Positions 34,372-42,328 of a stretch of DNA of 64,000 nt are shown in pieces. Source of the DNA: Streptomyces rugosispiralis (lineage in GTDB: Bacteria > Actinomycetota > Actinomycetes > Streptomycetales > Streptomycetaceae); NCBI RefSeq assembly GCF_024505145.1, contig NZ_JANIAA010000036.1:1-64000 (forward strand). Direction: 5' to 3'. The position numbers were made by a program, and so were the translations under genes. Positions within the stretch are counted from its first letter, which is position 1. Each line of letters opens with the position of its first letter. The notes under the pieces are model-generated. The model was not told where the DNA came from, searched no databases, and was given only the letters and a program-made list of their open reading frames with translations.

Positions 34372-36690
34372 GTGGTGAGCGGCCCGCCGCCTCCGCACAC
34401 GGAGGGCCGCGCCTCGGGACAGGGCCGGGTCTTTCAGTCATCCGGCGACCAGCACATCACCGAACACCATCACCACTACGCGCCGGGCCCCGGCGCCTCC
34501 CTGTTCACCGGGACCTCCCCATCGGATCCGCTCTCCGCCGCGGGGATTGGCCCGGACTCCGTACGGATACCGCTGGTCGGCCGGGTCCCGTCCGTCCTGC
34601 GCGACCGCGCGGACCTGATGCGGCGATTACGGACGGCCCTGGACGGTGGCGGCGGACAGATCCACGTACTGCACGGCATGGGCGGCTGCGGCAAGACGGC
34701 GGTGGCCCATGCCCTGTTCGCGGAGGCAGTCCACGACCGGGCCCGGATCGGATTGTGGGTCAACGCCTCGGAGCGACTGTCCCTGCGCGCGGGCATGCTG
34801 GCGGTCGCCGCCGACCGGGGCGCGAGTCCCGGCGAACTTGCCGCCGCGCACAGCGGGCAGCGTGCCGCCGCGGATCTCGTATGGCACCACCTGGACCGTT
34901 CCCCGGAGCCGTGGCTCCTGGTCATCGACAACGCTGACGATCCGGCGATTCTGGAGGAAGGCGGCTGGTTGCGTGCCGGCCCTCGCGGCACGGTGCTGGT
35001 CACCACGCGATACGCGGCCTCGCGCGTCTGGCGAGGCGCGATCCTCCACCCCGTCGACGTGCTGCCGAGCGAGGACGCGGCCCAGGTCCTGTGTGACCTC
35101 GCACCGCATGCGGGCACTCCGGCGGCGGCCGAGCTGGTCGCGGTCCGCCTCGGCTGCCTGCCGCTCGCCCTCACCCTCGCGGGTTCCTATTTACACCAGC
35201 AGCTACTGGAGTCCTGGTCCATGGACGAGTACCGAACCCACCTCGAAGACGACCCGATCGGCCTCATCGACCAGGGAGCGGCGCTCGACTCCGGCCGTTC
35301 CGACTCCCGCCACCTGGTCAGCCGCACCTGGCAGTTGTCCCTGGACGCACTCGCCGACCAGGGCCTCCCCGAAGCGACGACGCTGCTGCGGCTGCTGTCC
35401 TGCTGGAGCGCGGATCCACTGCCGCTCGCCGTTCTGTCTCCCGCATCGCTGGGCGGAACGGGCCTGCTGGACAGCGGGCGCGTCGAACCGGCACTGCGCG
35501 GGCTGATCGACCACTCGCTGGCCACGATCGTCTCCGCGCCGCCGGGCGCGGACGGCGAACGGCCGGTGCGCTGTGTTCAGGTGCACGGAGTGCTCCTCGA
35601 CAGCATCTCCTCGGGCATCCCCGCTGACCAGCGCGCTGCTCTCACCGAGGCTGCGGCATCGTTGCTCGAGGCCGCCCTTCCGGCGGAGGCCGGGTCCGGG
35701 GATAGGTTCGTTGCGTTGCTCGTGCCGCATGCGGTGCGGTTGCTGCGGCGGGTGGACGGTGGCGCGGTGGATCAGGTGGTGGATCTCGCCGTACGCCTCT
35801 CGGAACGCATCCACGAGACCGGTGATTACGCCGCCGCCCTGGCCCTGGCTCAGCAGGCCGCGGGGGCGGGTGAACGGATGCTGGGCGCTGAGCACCCTCT
35901 GACGTTGAGCGCGCTGCATCGTGTTGGGCGCTCGTTGTTCCGGCTCGGTCGCATCGTGGAGTCGGAGGACGTACACAGCCGGGTGCTACGAGTACGTGAA
36001 CGGGTCCTGGGCCCTGATCACCCCGACACGCTTGAGTCCTGCCACGGACTCCAGCAGCCGCTCTTCAGGATGCGACGACGGCCTGAAGCCCTGTCTTTGC
36101 TGCGTCGCGCGGCCAATGGGCTGCGGAGCGCTTTGGGCGTGGAGCATCCTAAAGCGCTGCGCAGCCGGGCGATGCTGATCGAAGAACTGGCCACATCGGG
36201 CGAGAACGAGGAGTTCGCGCGCGTATCACCAGAGATCGTGGTCGACTGCGAGCGGCACCTTGGCACGGATCACCCAACCTCCTTGTCCGCCCGGCACGCT
36301 TACGCCTTTGGTGTCTCCCGACTCGGCGACCCTGCGGAAGCGGAACCGCTTGTCCGCCGAGTTCTGGCGGATCGGGAACGCGTACAGGGCGACGCCCACC
36401 CCATGACGCTCACCGTTGTCGTTCTGCTCAGTCAGGTACTTGCGAAGCGCGGGCACTGGGAAGAAGCGGTTGAACTGACCCGCCGGGCCATCGCCGGACG
36501 TGAGCAAGCGCTCCCAGCCGACAGTCCCGTTCTGGTGGAGAACTACAGTCAGTTGGCCGACTATCTTGCTCACGCGGGGCGGGTGGCGGAAGCCGAAGGT
36601 ACGGCACGTGTAGCCCTTCCGCTATGTGAGCGCGTCCTTGGCCCCGATCACCCCGAAACGCTTCGTGCTCGTCGAGTTCTCGCGAGGTGA
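34372..36690 (+). CDS. STAND (NB-ARC-like) ATPase with TPR repeats; two TTA codons
   Basis: 772-aa protein. Residues 20-36 carry a His-rich motif, VFQSSGDQHITEHHHHY. The NTPase follows: P-loop GMGGCGKTAVAHAL (~101), Walker B WLLVIDNADD (~180), sensor VLVTTRYAAS, GLPLAL-like GCLPLALTLAG. A helical linker leads to TPR repeats from ~500 of the RVLGPDHPDTLES type (TPR_10/12). TTA Leu codons at 34627-34629 and 35191-35193 make translation dependent on the bldA tRNA, so expression is tied to late development. The GTG start lacks a good ribosome-binding site and the exact N terminus is uncertain. It lies 117 bp after the NACHT gene on the same strand; a joint role in sensing and cell-death signalling is inference. 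Confidence 0.82.
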   Translation: MVSGPPPPHTEGRASGQGRVFQSSGDQHITEHHHHYAPGPGASLFTGTSPSDPLSAAGIGPDSVRIPLVGRVPSVLRDRADLMRRLRTALDGGGGQIHVLHGMGGCGKTAVAHALFAEAVHDRARIGLWVNASERLSLRAGMLAVAADRGASPGELAAAHSGQRAAADLVWHHLDRSPEPWLLVIDNADDPAILEEGGWLRAGPRGTVLVTTRYAASRVWRGAILHPVDVLPSEDAAQVLCDLAPHAGTPAAAELVAVRLGCLPLALTLAGSYLHQQLLESWSMDEYRTHLEDDPIGLIDQGAALDSGRSDSRHLVSRTWQLSLDALADQGLPEATTLLRLLSCWSADPLPLAVLSPASLGGTGLLDSGRVEPALRGLIDHSLATIVSAPPGADGERPVRCVQVHGVLLDSISSGIPADQRAALTEAAASLLEAALPAEAGSGDRFVALLVPHAVRLLRRVDGGAVDQVVDLAVRLSERIHETGDYAAALALAQQAAGAGERMLGAEHPLTLSALHRVGRSLFRLGRIVESEDVHSRVLRVRERVLGPDHPDTLESCHGLQQPLFRMRRRPEALSLLRRAANGLRSALGVEHPKALRSRAMLIEELATSGENEEFARVSPEIVVDCERHLGTDHPTSLSARHAYAFGVSRLGDPAEAEPLVRRVLADRERVQGDAHPMTLTVVVLLSQVLAKRGHWEEAVELTRRAIAGREQALPADSPVLVENYSQLADYLAHAGRVAEAEGTARVALPLCERVLGPDHPETLRARRVLAR

Positions 36691-36705
36691 GAGCCATCCG
36701 ACGCT

Positions 36706-37029
36706 CTAACCTCTCCGCTCTGGCCGGGCCCGCTCGGCCTTCAGCAGGCCCTGGTAGTCCGTGAGCACGCGCAGCAGCGCGAAGCCGGTGCGCCGAGGGG
36801 GATGGTGCCGAGTTCGAGTTGCGGTTGGTGGGGGTCGCTGAGGTCGGCCCGGGTGGACGTTGGTGACTAACTCCGAGGTGCAGATCGCTGCCGCCTCGGC
36901 GAGTTGATCCAGCCCGGAGGCAGTGAAAACCCCGCGCACGAAGTCGCGGCACAGCCGGGGCGAAGTGGGGAGGGCGGGGGCGGAGAGGGTGTAGCGGTAC
37001 GGATGTTCCGGGTGTGCGGGTGCTCCCAT
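36706..37029 (-). pseudogene. Truncated RsbW-like ATP-binding (anti-sigma type) protein
   Basis: The start looks normal for the Streptomyces HATPase_c/RsbW-like family: MGAPAHPEHPYRYTLSAPAL, then FTASGLDQLAEAAAICTSE and the N-box start ELVTNVH. After that the frame becomes Pro/Arg-rich (HPGRPQRPPPTATRTRHHPP) and ends at ~107 aa, so the G1 and G2 ATP-lid boxes are missing. A deletion or frameshift is the simplest explanation. It is divergent from a whiJ-like XRE gene, the usual partner arrangement in abaA/whiJ-type loci. Confidence 0.65.
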
Positions 37030-37188
37030 GCGACGCCTCCGTGGCGCTCGTAGCTCAATACCCTGTGTGAGCAAGGCAACACCCAAGGCATGGCAGATCT
37101 CAGCAATGTTGCAACCAATCCGCGAAGATGATTGGACTGCCCCACTCGAGCGGGGCACACTGACACCGATTCCCCTGGAGGACCGGCC

Positions 37189-38076
37189 GTGGCGCTGCGA
37201 ACGCTCATCACCGAACGGCAACGCCGACTTGGCGCAGAGCTCAAGAAGTTACGGCTCAAGGCAGAGTTGTCGATCGCCGACGGCGGCAAGCGGATCGGCA
37301 TGGGCGCGCCTCACCTGAGCCACATCGAGGCTGGGCGGACTGCCATCCCAGCGGATCGCCTGCGCGATCTCGTTGACGCTTACGGGTGCAAGAATGAACC
37401 GTACGTTGACGAGCTTGTCAGCATGGCCGAGAGCAGTGGCAAGGGTTGGTGGTCGACGTATCGGAAGTCCTTCCCGCAGTCCACACTCGACCTCGCCGAG
37501 CTGGAATCCCGGACGACGACGGTCCAGACATACGAAACCCTTCTGATCCCCGGCCTGTTGCAGACCGAGTCGTACATGCGCGCCCTGTTCCGCAGCGGAC
37601 TCCCTGACGCCTCACCCGAGGAGATCGAGCAACTCGTCCGCTTCCGAAGAGCGCGCCAGGCCATCCTGGGACCTGATCAGCCCGTCGCCTTCCAAGCGGT
37701 CATTCACGAGGCTGCGCTCCGCATGGAGGTGGGCGGTCCGCACGTCATGAGGGAGCAACTGGTTCAGCTCATCCGGGTATCGATGAACCCGCACATGACC
37801 ATCCAGGTCTTGCCCTTCAAAGTCGGCGCACGCTTCTGGCACAGCACGCCATTCCTCGTCTTGGGAGTCGGAGTTCCGGGCCTCGAGACCGTGGTCGCGG
37901 ATCACCCGTCCGCGAACCTGCGGCTCGGCGATCCCGAGTCCATCGCGCGCTACGAATCCACATTCAGCGATCTGAGCCAGAGCGCACTGCCACCGGTAGT
38001 CGCAGATGCGACCCCCGAACTCCACGAACAGCGTGACTCGTGGGGCCTCCTCCAACACATCCTTTACACCCTCTAG
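37189..38076 (+). CDS. Scr1-type XRE regulator (DUF5753), whiJ/abaA-like
   Basis: 295-aa protein. N-terminal HTH (LGAELKKLRLKAELSIADGG, ...MGAPHLSHIEAGRTAIP) is followed by the long DUF5753 domain starting at TYETLLIPGLLQTE. GTG 37189 is preceded by GGAGG. A TTA codon at 37249-37251 within the HTH makes it bldA-dependent. DUF397 follows 10 bp downstream. In Streptomyces such XRE/DUF397/ATPase clusters (whiJ, abaA and many paralogues) act in development; the precise target here is unknown. Confidence 0.92.
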   Translation: MALRTLITERQRRLGAELKKLRLKAELSIADGGKRIGMGAPHLSHIEAGRTAIPADRLRDLVDAYGCKNEPYVDELVSMAESSGKGWWSTYRKSFPQSTLDLAELESRTTTVQTYETLLIPGLLQTESYMRALFRSGLPDASPEEIEQLVRFRRARQAILGPDQPVAFQAVIHEAALRMEVGGPHVMREQLVQLIRVSMNPHMTIQVLPFKVGARFWHSTPFLVLGVGVPGLETVVADHPSANLRLGDPESIARYESTFSDLSQSALPPVVADATPELHEQRDSWGLLQHILYTL

Positions 38077-38086
38077 GGAAGGCATC

Positions 38087-38281
38087 ATGTCCGACCTCAC
38101 CTGGCGGAAGTCATCGTTCAGTGAAGCTGCTGCGGCCAACTGCATGGAACTCGCCGCCACCTCCGGCGGCATACACATACGCGAGAGCGACGAGCCCGAC
38201 GCGGTGGTCCGTACGACGCCCGCCGCGCTCGGCGTCTTCATACGTGCCGTGAAGGCCGGTCGACTCGATCGCACCCTCTGA
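38087..38281 (+). CDS. DUF397 small protein partner of the XRE regulator
   Basis: 64-aa protein with the DUF397 signature: LTWRKSSFSEAAAANCMELA at the N terminus, then IHIRESDEPDAVV and a C-terminal FIRAVKAGRLD. ATG 38087 follows GGGAAGG, 10 bp after the XRE gene, so they form a bicistron. DUF397 proteins are thought to modulate or antagonise the paired XRE regulator. Confidence 0.92.
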   Translation: MSDLTWRKSSFSEAAAANCMELAATSGGIHIRESDEPDAVVRTTPAALGVFIRAVKAGRLDRTL

Positions 38282-38310
38282 GCACAGGCCGGATGCCAGG
38301 CGCGGGTATC

Positions 38311-38594
38311 GTCTCGCGCGCTTCGCGCGATTGAGCAGCGGCGGCGGGGGCCGGGGCGCAGGGCGCGTTGCCGGCTGCCGGGCCGGTGGGGACCGCCTCC
38401 GGGTACCCCCTCCGAAAACGCTTGATCTGAAGCAACTACCTTGTCAAGGGTTTTCGGGAGAGGTACCCCCTGCGGCGTCCAGGCGCGGCTGATGGGTGAT
38501 CCAGCGTCGCAGTGGATGCGGAGTCCGGCGGTCCGGCGACGGGCCTCGCCCCCGCCCCCTGCCCCGCTGCTCAATCGCGCGAAGCGCACGAGAC
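38311..38594. repeat. Nested inverted-repeat element downstream of DUF397 (contains hairpin element A)
   Basis: Outer arms at 38311-38341 and 38564-38594 are inverted copies with one mismatch in 31. Nested inside, arms 38401-38425 and 38444-38468 match at 21 of 25 positions around an 18-nt loop (element A). A left flank at about 38356-38374 also matches the flank of element B at 39988-40072. The 397-bp gap between DUF397 and the methyltransferase holds no gene; ORFs across it are structural artefacts. Confidence 0.8.
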
Positions 38595-38678
38595 GGCGCC
38601 GCACCCGACCGATGCGGCACGGCGGAGGCGGCGCGTCGGGCGAGCGGGACGGCCCCGGCCGATGAGACGGCGCTCCGG

Positions 38679-39788
38679 CTACGCGGCGGGCAGGGGCCAT
38701 GCCACCGAGGGATCGCCGAGCCATACCCGGTGGTGGCCGTCGGCCGTTACCGTCAGGCCGAAGTCGAACAGCTCCGGCCGCCCGGTGCCCGCCCACCAGG
38801 CGAGGGCACCGGCGGTCTCGTCAGCCAGGTCTCGCGGACCCCACTGGTGCACCGTGCCATCGCTCGCGTACGCCCACGAGTCCCGGCTGCACCACCAGTG
38901 CCCGCCGTCCTGTGGCCAGTGCGCCACGTCCGCAAGCCTCAGCCCGACCGCGAACTCGGCGTGTGGGTCGGCGAGCCGGGTGATGTCCAACTCCGCTTTG
39001 CTCTCGCGGCTCTCCTCCCACGCTTCCGTGGAGCAGACTTCATCGATACGCGGATGTGCGCGCTGGCCACGCACCGCCATGAACGTCACCGCGCCCGCGA
39101 ACCGGCCCTCGGCACGGCCCTCCGAGACGGTCAGCCGCGCGAGTCCGTGTGAGCAGAACGCGGTCCGGAAGGGGGCCAGGATCAGGCCGCCGGGCCGCAT
39201 CTGCTCCACCCACGCCCATGGGATCGACATCACCGAGGCCGTCGCCACCAGCCGGTCGTACGGGGCGCAGCTGCGCCAGCCCTGCTCGCCGTCCGCTTCG
39301 AGCACGGTCACCTCGCCGTACCCGGCCCGGTGCAGCGCGGCCCGTGCGCCATCGGCCACATCCGGGTCGATCTCCAGGGTGGTCACCCGCCCGGCGCCCG
39401 CCCGCTCGGCCAGCAGTGCCGCGTTGTACCCGGTGCCCGCCCCGATCTCCAGCACCCGATGCCCCGGCCGCAGGTCCAGCTCGGCGAGCATAGTCACCAC
39501 GGCGGCCAGTGCGGAGATGGAGCTGGTGGGCACATCGCCGCCAGCGGGATCGGGGGCACCGTCGTCCACCTGCGTGGCAATGGCCTGTGCGGGGTCGTAC
39601 ACCATGCGGGCCCACCGTTCCGGGTCGTCCTCTCGGCGGAGCGGCCGGTATACGCCGCCGCCCAGCACCCATACGGTGCTGGGGACGAACTCGTGCCGCG
39701 GGACGGCCCCGAACGCGCGCCGTACCCACGGCTCGGCGATGTCGAGCGTCTCGGCCGCCCTCGCGCGTAGCCCTTCCAGGTCGGTCAC
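38679..39788 (-). CDS. PCMT-like SAM-dependent methyltransferase
   Basis: 369-aa enzyme related to protein-L-isoaspartate O-methyltransferase. Core motifs: TSSISALAAVVTMLAELDL (the PCMT-type motif before motif I), motif I VLEIGAGTGYNAALLA, acidic LEIDPDVA, and YDRLVATASVMSIPWAWVEQMRPGG. The N-terminal ~60 aa (RRAFGAVPRHEFVPSTVW) is also PCMT-like. The C-terminal ~140 aa extension fits the peptide-maturation relatives found beside RiPP precursors. GTG 39788 overlaps the stop of a 39-codon gene by 4 bp (GTGA), so the two are translationally coupled. No ATP-grasp ligase or lanthionine synthetase is nearby. Confidence 0.85.
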   Translation of the reverse strand: MTDLEGLRARAAETLDIAEPWVRRAFGAVPRHEFVPSTVWVLGGGVYRPLRREDDPERWARMVYDPAQAIATQVDDGAPDPAGGDVPTSSISALAAVVTMLAELDLRPGHRVLEIGAGTGYNAALLAERAGAGRVTTLEIDPDVADGARAALHRAGYGEVTVLEADGEQGWRSCAPYDRLVATASVMSIPWAWVEQMRPGGLILAPFRTAFCSHGLARLTVSEGRAEGRFAGAVTFMAVRGQRAHPRIDEVCSTEAWEESRESKAELDITRLADPHAEFAVGLRLADVAHWPQDGGHWWCSRDSWAYASDGTVHQWGPRDLADETAGALAWWAGTGRPELFDFGLTVTADGHHRVWLGDPSVAWPLPAA

Positions 39789-39904
39789 TTGCGGTGCGTC
39801 CCACCGCCCGGCCTGGAGACATCCGGATGCTGTCCGTCCGAGTCCCGCGGGCTCGGCTGCTTCGGCTGCGGGTTCGGTGTGGGCGGCTTGCCGTGCGTTC
39901 CCAT
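39785..39904 (-). CDS. 39-aa Pro-rich peptide coupled to the methyltransferase
   Basis: The product starts MGTHGKPPTPNPQPKQPSP, is Pro-rich and hydrophilic, contains a D-S-D-G stretch (RDSDGQHPD) and ends GGGTHRK. Support for a real gene is AAGGGGG just before ATG 39904 and a 4-bp GTGA overlap with the downstream methyltransferase start. Asp-Gly and Asp-Ser steps are the classic sites for isoaspartate formation, so it could be a substrate or precursor of the PCMT-like enzyme. No leader/core boundary is recognisable, so a RiPP role is only a hypothesis. Confidence 0.65.
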   Translation of the reverse strand: MGTHGKPPTPNPQPKQPSPRDSDGQHPDVSRPGGGTHRK

Positions 39905-39987
39905 GTGGGCCCCCTTGCATCGGTGGTCAAGCAACCAGTGTGGGCTTCGCCCGTCGAGAGACAGTAGAGCGCGTATGCACCAACCGG

Positions 39988-40072
39988 GCGCAAGGCACGT
40001 TGCCGGCCCTCCTGGGTATCCCTCTCGAAATCGCTTGATCTGGCGCAACTAATACATCAAGCGATTTCCAGG
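39988..40072. repeat. Hairpin element B (relative of element A)
   Basis: A perfect 13-bp stem pairs GAAATCGCTTGAT (40027-40039) with 40056-40068 around a 16-nt loop containing GCGCAACTA. Element A at 38401-38468 has the same stem start and a matching loop (AAGCAACTA) in the same orientation. The stem differs by an A-T to T-A swap on both sides, a compensatory change. The preceding ~20 bp also match between copies. It sits between the hydrolase stop and the 39-aa gene, and may act as a terminator, a regulator or a recombination site. Confidence 0.75.
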
Positions 40073-40089
40073 GGGCCGCCGCGCCCTGC

Positions 40090-40977
40090 TCAGACCCAGC
40101 GCTTCATGAACTCGATCGCCGCGGAGTCGACCTCCTCGGGGTTCGAGGCGCTCAGGAAGTGCTGCCCGCCCTCGATGGTTTCCAGACGTGCCTCGGGGGA
40201 GCGGGTGAACATCCGGATCTCCTCCTGGGCGTTCGCCACCGAGTACACCTGATCCGCGGTGCCGTGCAGCCACAGGACGGGGCAGCGGACATCGTCGAGC
40301 CTGCCGTGGAGCCCGTCGCGGTCGCGCAGGTTCACCGTGCTGAGGCGCAGGCGGTGGCGCCCGGCGTCGCCGGCGTAGTTCGCACGGTAGGTGGCGAGCC
40401 AGAACTCACGTTCCTCGCCCGAGACGCCGCCCAGGGCCGCGTCGAACACGTCGTCCACGAACTGGTCCGGCACGACCCAGTCCTCGCCGACCCGGTCGGC
40501 GAAGGCGTCGACGATCGGCGTGTTGAACCCGATCCCGTCCCAGCACCCCAGGTCGCGGCTGCGTGGGCTCTCGAAGTCCATCGACGTACCGAGCGGGATG
40601 AGGCCCTTCACGACGTCCGGGGCGAGCAGCGCCATGCGGACCGCCACCCAGCCGCCTTGCGAGGTCCCCAGCACGAAGGTCTCACGGATCCCGAGCGCCT
40701 CCAGGGCCTGGAGGCCCGCGACCGCGCTGTCCCAGTAGGTGAAGTGCTGGTACGAGGCCCTCGTGCGGCCGTGCCCATAGGGCTCCAGGGCGAGCAGGTT
40801 GGCCGCGGACCCGAGCGCCGGGTCGGCGAACTGCGGCCGGTACAGCTCGGCCGAGGTGGTGTACGAGTTGATCAGGACCAGCGTCGGCAGCGCGGGGTCG
40901 TACGGCCTGGCGAAGGTGCACCCGACGGTCGACCCGCCCAGGTGGGGTATCTCCACCGTCTGCTCAATATTGCTCAT
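40090..40977 (-). CDS. Alpha/beta hydrolase
   Basis: 295-aa hydrolase. Nucleophile elbow GTSQGGW (Ser ~115), acid in LHGTADQVY, His in GGQHFLS; the oxyanion region is LVLINSYTTSAEL. ATG 40977 follows GAGGAG (a TTG three bases earlier is rejected). It lies 42 bp after the MFS gene on the same strand, suggesting an MFS-hydrolase operon under the divergent AraC regulator. A natural-product ester, lactone or dienelactone substrate is possible but cannot be chosen from sequence. Confidence 0.85.
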   Translation of the reverse strand: MSNIEQTVEIPHLGGSTVGCTFARPYDPALPTLVLINSYTTSAELYRPQFADPALGSAANLLALEPYGHGRTRASYQHFTYWDSAVAGLQALEALGIRETFVLGTSQGGWVAVRMALLAPDVVKGLIPLGTSMDFESPRSRDLGCWDGIGFNTPIVDAFADRVGEDWVVPDQFVDDVFDAALGGVSGEEREFWLATYRANYAGDAGRHRLRLSTVNLRDRDGLHGRLDDVRCPVLWLHGTADQVYSVANAQEEIRMFTRSPEARLETIEGGQHFLSASNPEEVDSAAIEFMKRWV

Positions 40978-41019
40978 CAATTACTCCTCGTATACATGGG
41001 AAATTTCGGCATCGACGAA

Positions 41020-42285
41020 TTAGTTCAGTGCGCGGTGTCGGGGCGCTTTCACCCGCAGTACGATCAGCAACGCGGAGGCGAGCAACACCACGCCGGAAAC
41101 GGTGAATACGGTCGTGACGCCGCCGATACCGAACATCACACCGCCCGCGGCAGCCCCGCCGGCGATAGCGGACTGCACACCTACCACCACCAGCCCGCCC
41201 GCACTTTCCGCGTGGTCGGGCACCATACGAGTGGCCCAGTTCGACCATGCCACCGATACACCGCCAAAGGCGAGGCCCCAGAGGACCACCAGAGCCACAT
41301 ACCCGGCTTGCCCGGCGGGAAGCAGGGCCAGGCCCAGTGCCGCAACGCCCATCAGCACCGGCGTCAGCGTCAATGTCAGGCGCAGGCTGATCTCCAATAG
41401 CCATCCGGCCACCAGCGTACCGACGAAGTTCGCCACTCCGAAGGCGAACAACAGCAGCGCCAACTCATCGACGTCGACTTTCACCACGTTTTCCAGAGTG
41501 GGCCGGATATAGGTGAACAGTGCGTAGTGCCCAATGTGAACCAGGAGCATCCCCGCAATGCCAACCCCGAAACCCGGGCGTCGCAGCACCTCCCACAACG
41601 TGCTCAGCTTTGCCGTGCCATGGGGCGCCATCCGGGGCAGCGCGAACAATTGGAACACCAACGTCACCACCCCGAGTGCGGCCGCCGCCAGGAAGGTGCT
41701 GCGCCAGCCGGACAGCTCGCCGAGGTAGCTGCCGAGCGGCACCGCCACGATGGTCGCCACCGCGATGCCGCTGAAGATGACCGCTACCGCACGCGGAACC
41801 AAAGCCGCGGGCACCAGACGCATCGCCACCGCCGCCGCCATGCTCCAGAAGCCACCGAGTGCGACACCCAGCAGAATCCGCATCAGCAACAGCACCATGA
41901 CGTTGGCGGCCACGGCCACCAGCAGATTAGAAACGATCAACAGGACGGTGAAGCCGAGCAACACGATCCTTCGGTCGACCCTCCGGGTCAGGCTCGCCGT
42001 CAGCAAACCGGAAAGCATCGCCGCCACCGCCGTGACAGTCACCGACTGCCCCACCAGAGCTTCCGATACTCCTAGGTCGTCGGCCATCGGGGTCAACAAG
42101 CTGGCCGGCAGATATTCCGCCGTCAGCAACCCGAAAACACCCACCGCCAACGAGAACACCGCCGCCCACGACGATGAGGCCGGTTCGGGCGGTATCCGTT
42201 TCGCACCGGCCGCTTCGCCGGGGCCGGCATCGGGCAGGGTGGCGCATACATCACTGCTCAACTGTTTACTTCCCCTGAATCGCAT
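41020..42285 (-). CDS. MFS transporter (DHA1 type, 12 TMS)
   Basis: 421-aa exporter. Twelve hydrophobic helices start near residue 40 (FSLAVGVFGLLTAEYLPASLL), with motif-A-like loop LTRRVDRRIVLLGF and mid-protein IAVATIVAVPLGSYLGELSGWRSTF. It resembles the AraJ/NepI branch of drug-H+ antiporters. ATG 42285 lacks a ribosome-binding site; an in-frame TTG at 42261, eight nt after AGGGGAAG, is an equally good start. Only 43 bp separate it from the divergent AraC gene, its probable regulator. Confidence 0.88.
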   Translation of the reverse strand: MRFRGSKQLSSDVCATLPDAGPGEAAGAKRIPPEPASSSWAAVFSLAVGVFGLLTAEYLPASLLTPMADDLGVSEALVGQSVTVTAVAAMLSGLLTASLTRRVDRRIVLLGFTVLLIVSNLLVAVAANVMVLLLMRILLGVALGGFWSMAAAVAMRLVPAALVPRAVAVIFSGIAVATIVAVPLGSYLGELSGWRSTFLAAAALGVVTLVFQLFALPRMAPHGTAKLSTLWEVLRRPGFGVGIAGMLLVHIGHYALFTYIRPTLENVVKVDVDELALLLFAFGVANFVGTLVAGWLLEISLRLTLTLTPVLMGVAALGLALLPAGQAGYVALVVLWGLAFGGVSVAWSNWATRMVPDHAESAGGLVVVGVQSAIAGGAAAGGVMFGIGGVTTVFTVSGVVLLASALLIVLRVKAPRHRALN

Positions 42286-42328
42286 GAGACGTTCAAGTCA
42301 AGCCTGCACGCGAAATTCAGGATGAGCT

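Noticed and set aside
38238-38435. Small minus-strand ORF over element A (starting MLQIKRFRRGYP)
   Set aside because: A similar start appears over element B because the DNA element itself is conserved; stem covariation points to structure and the downstream frames are unrelated.
31016-40089. Integrated prophage or integrative element
   Set aside because: The stretch looks accessory, but no integrase, replication, transfer gene or tRNA attachment site was seen, so only the accessory character is claimed.
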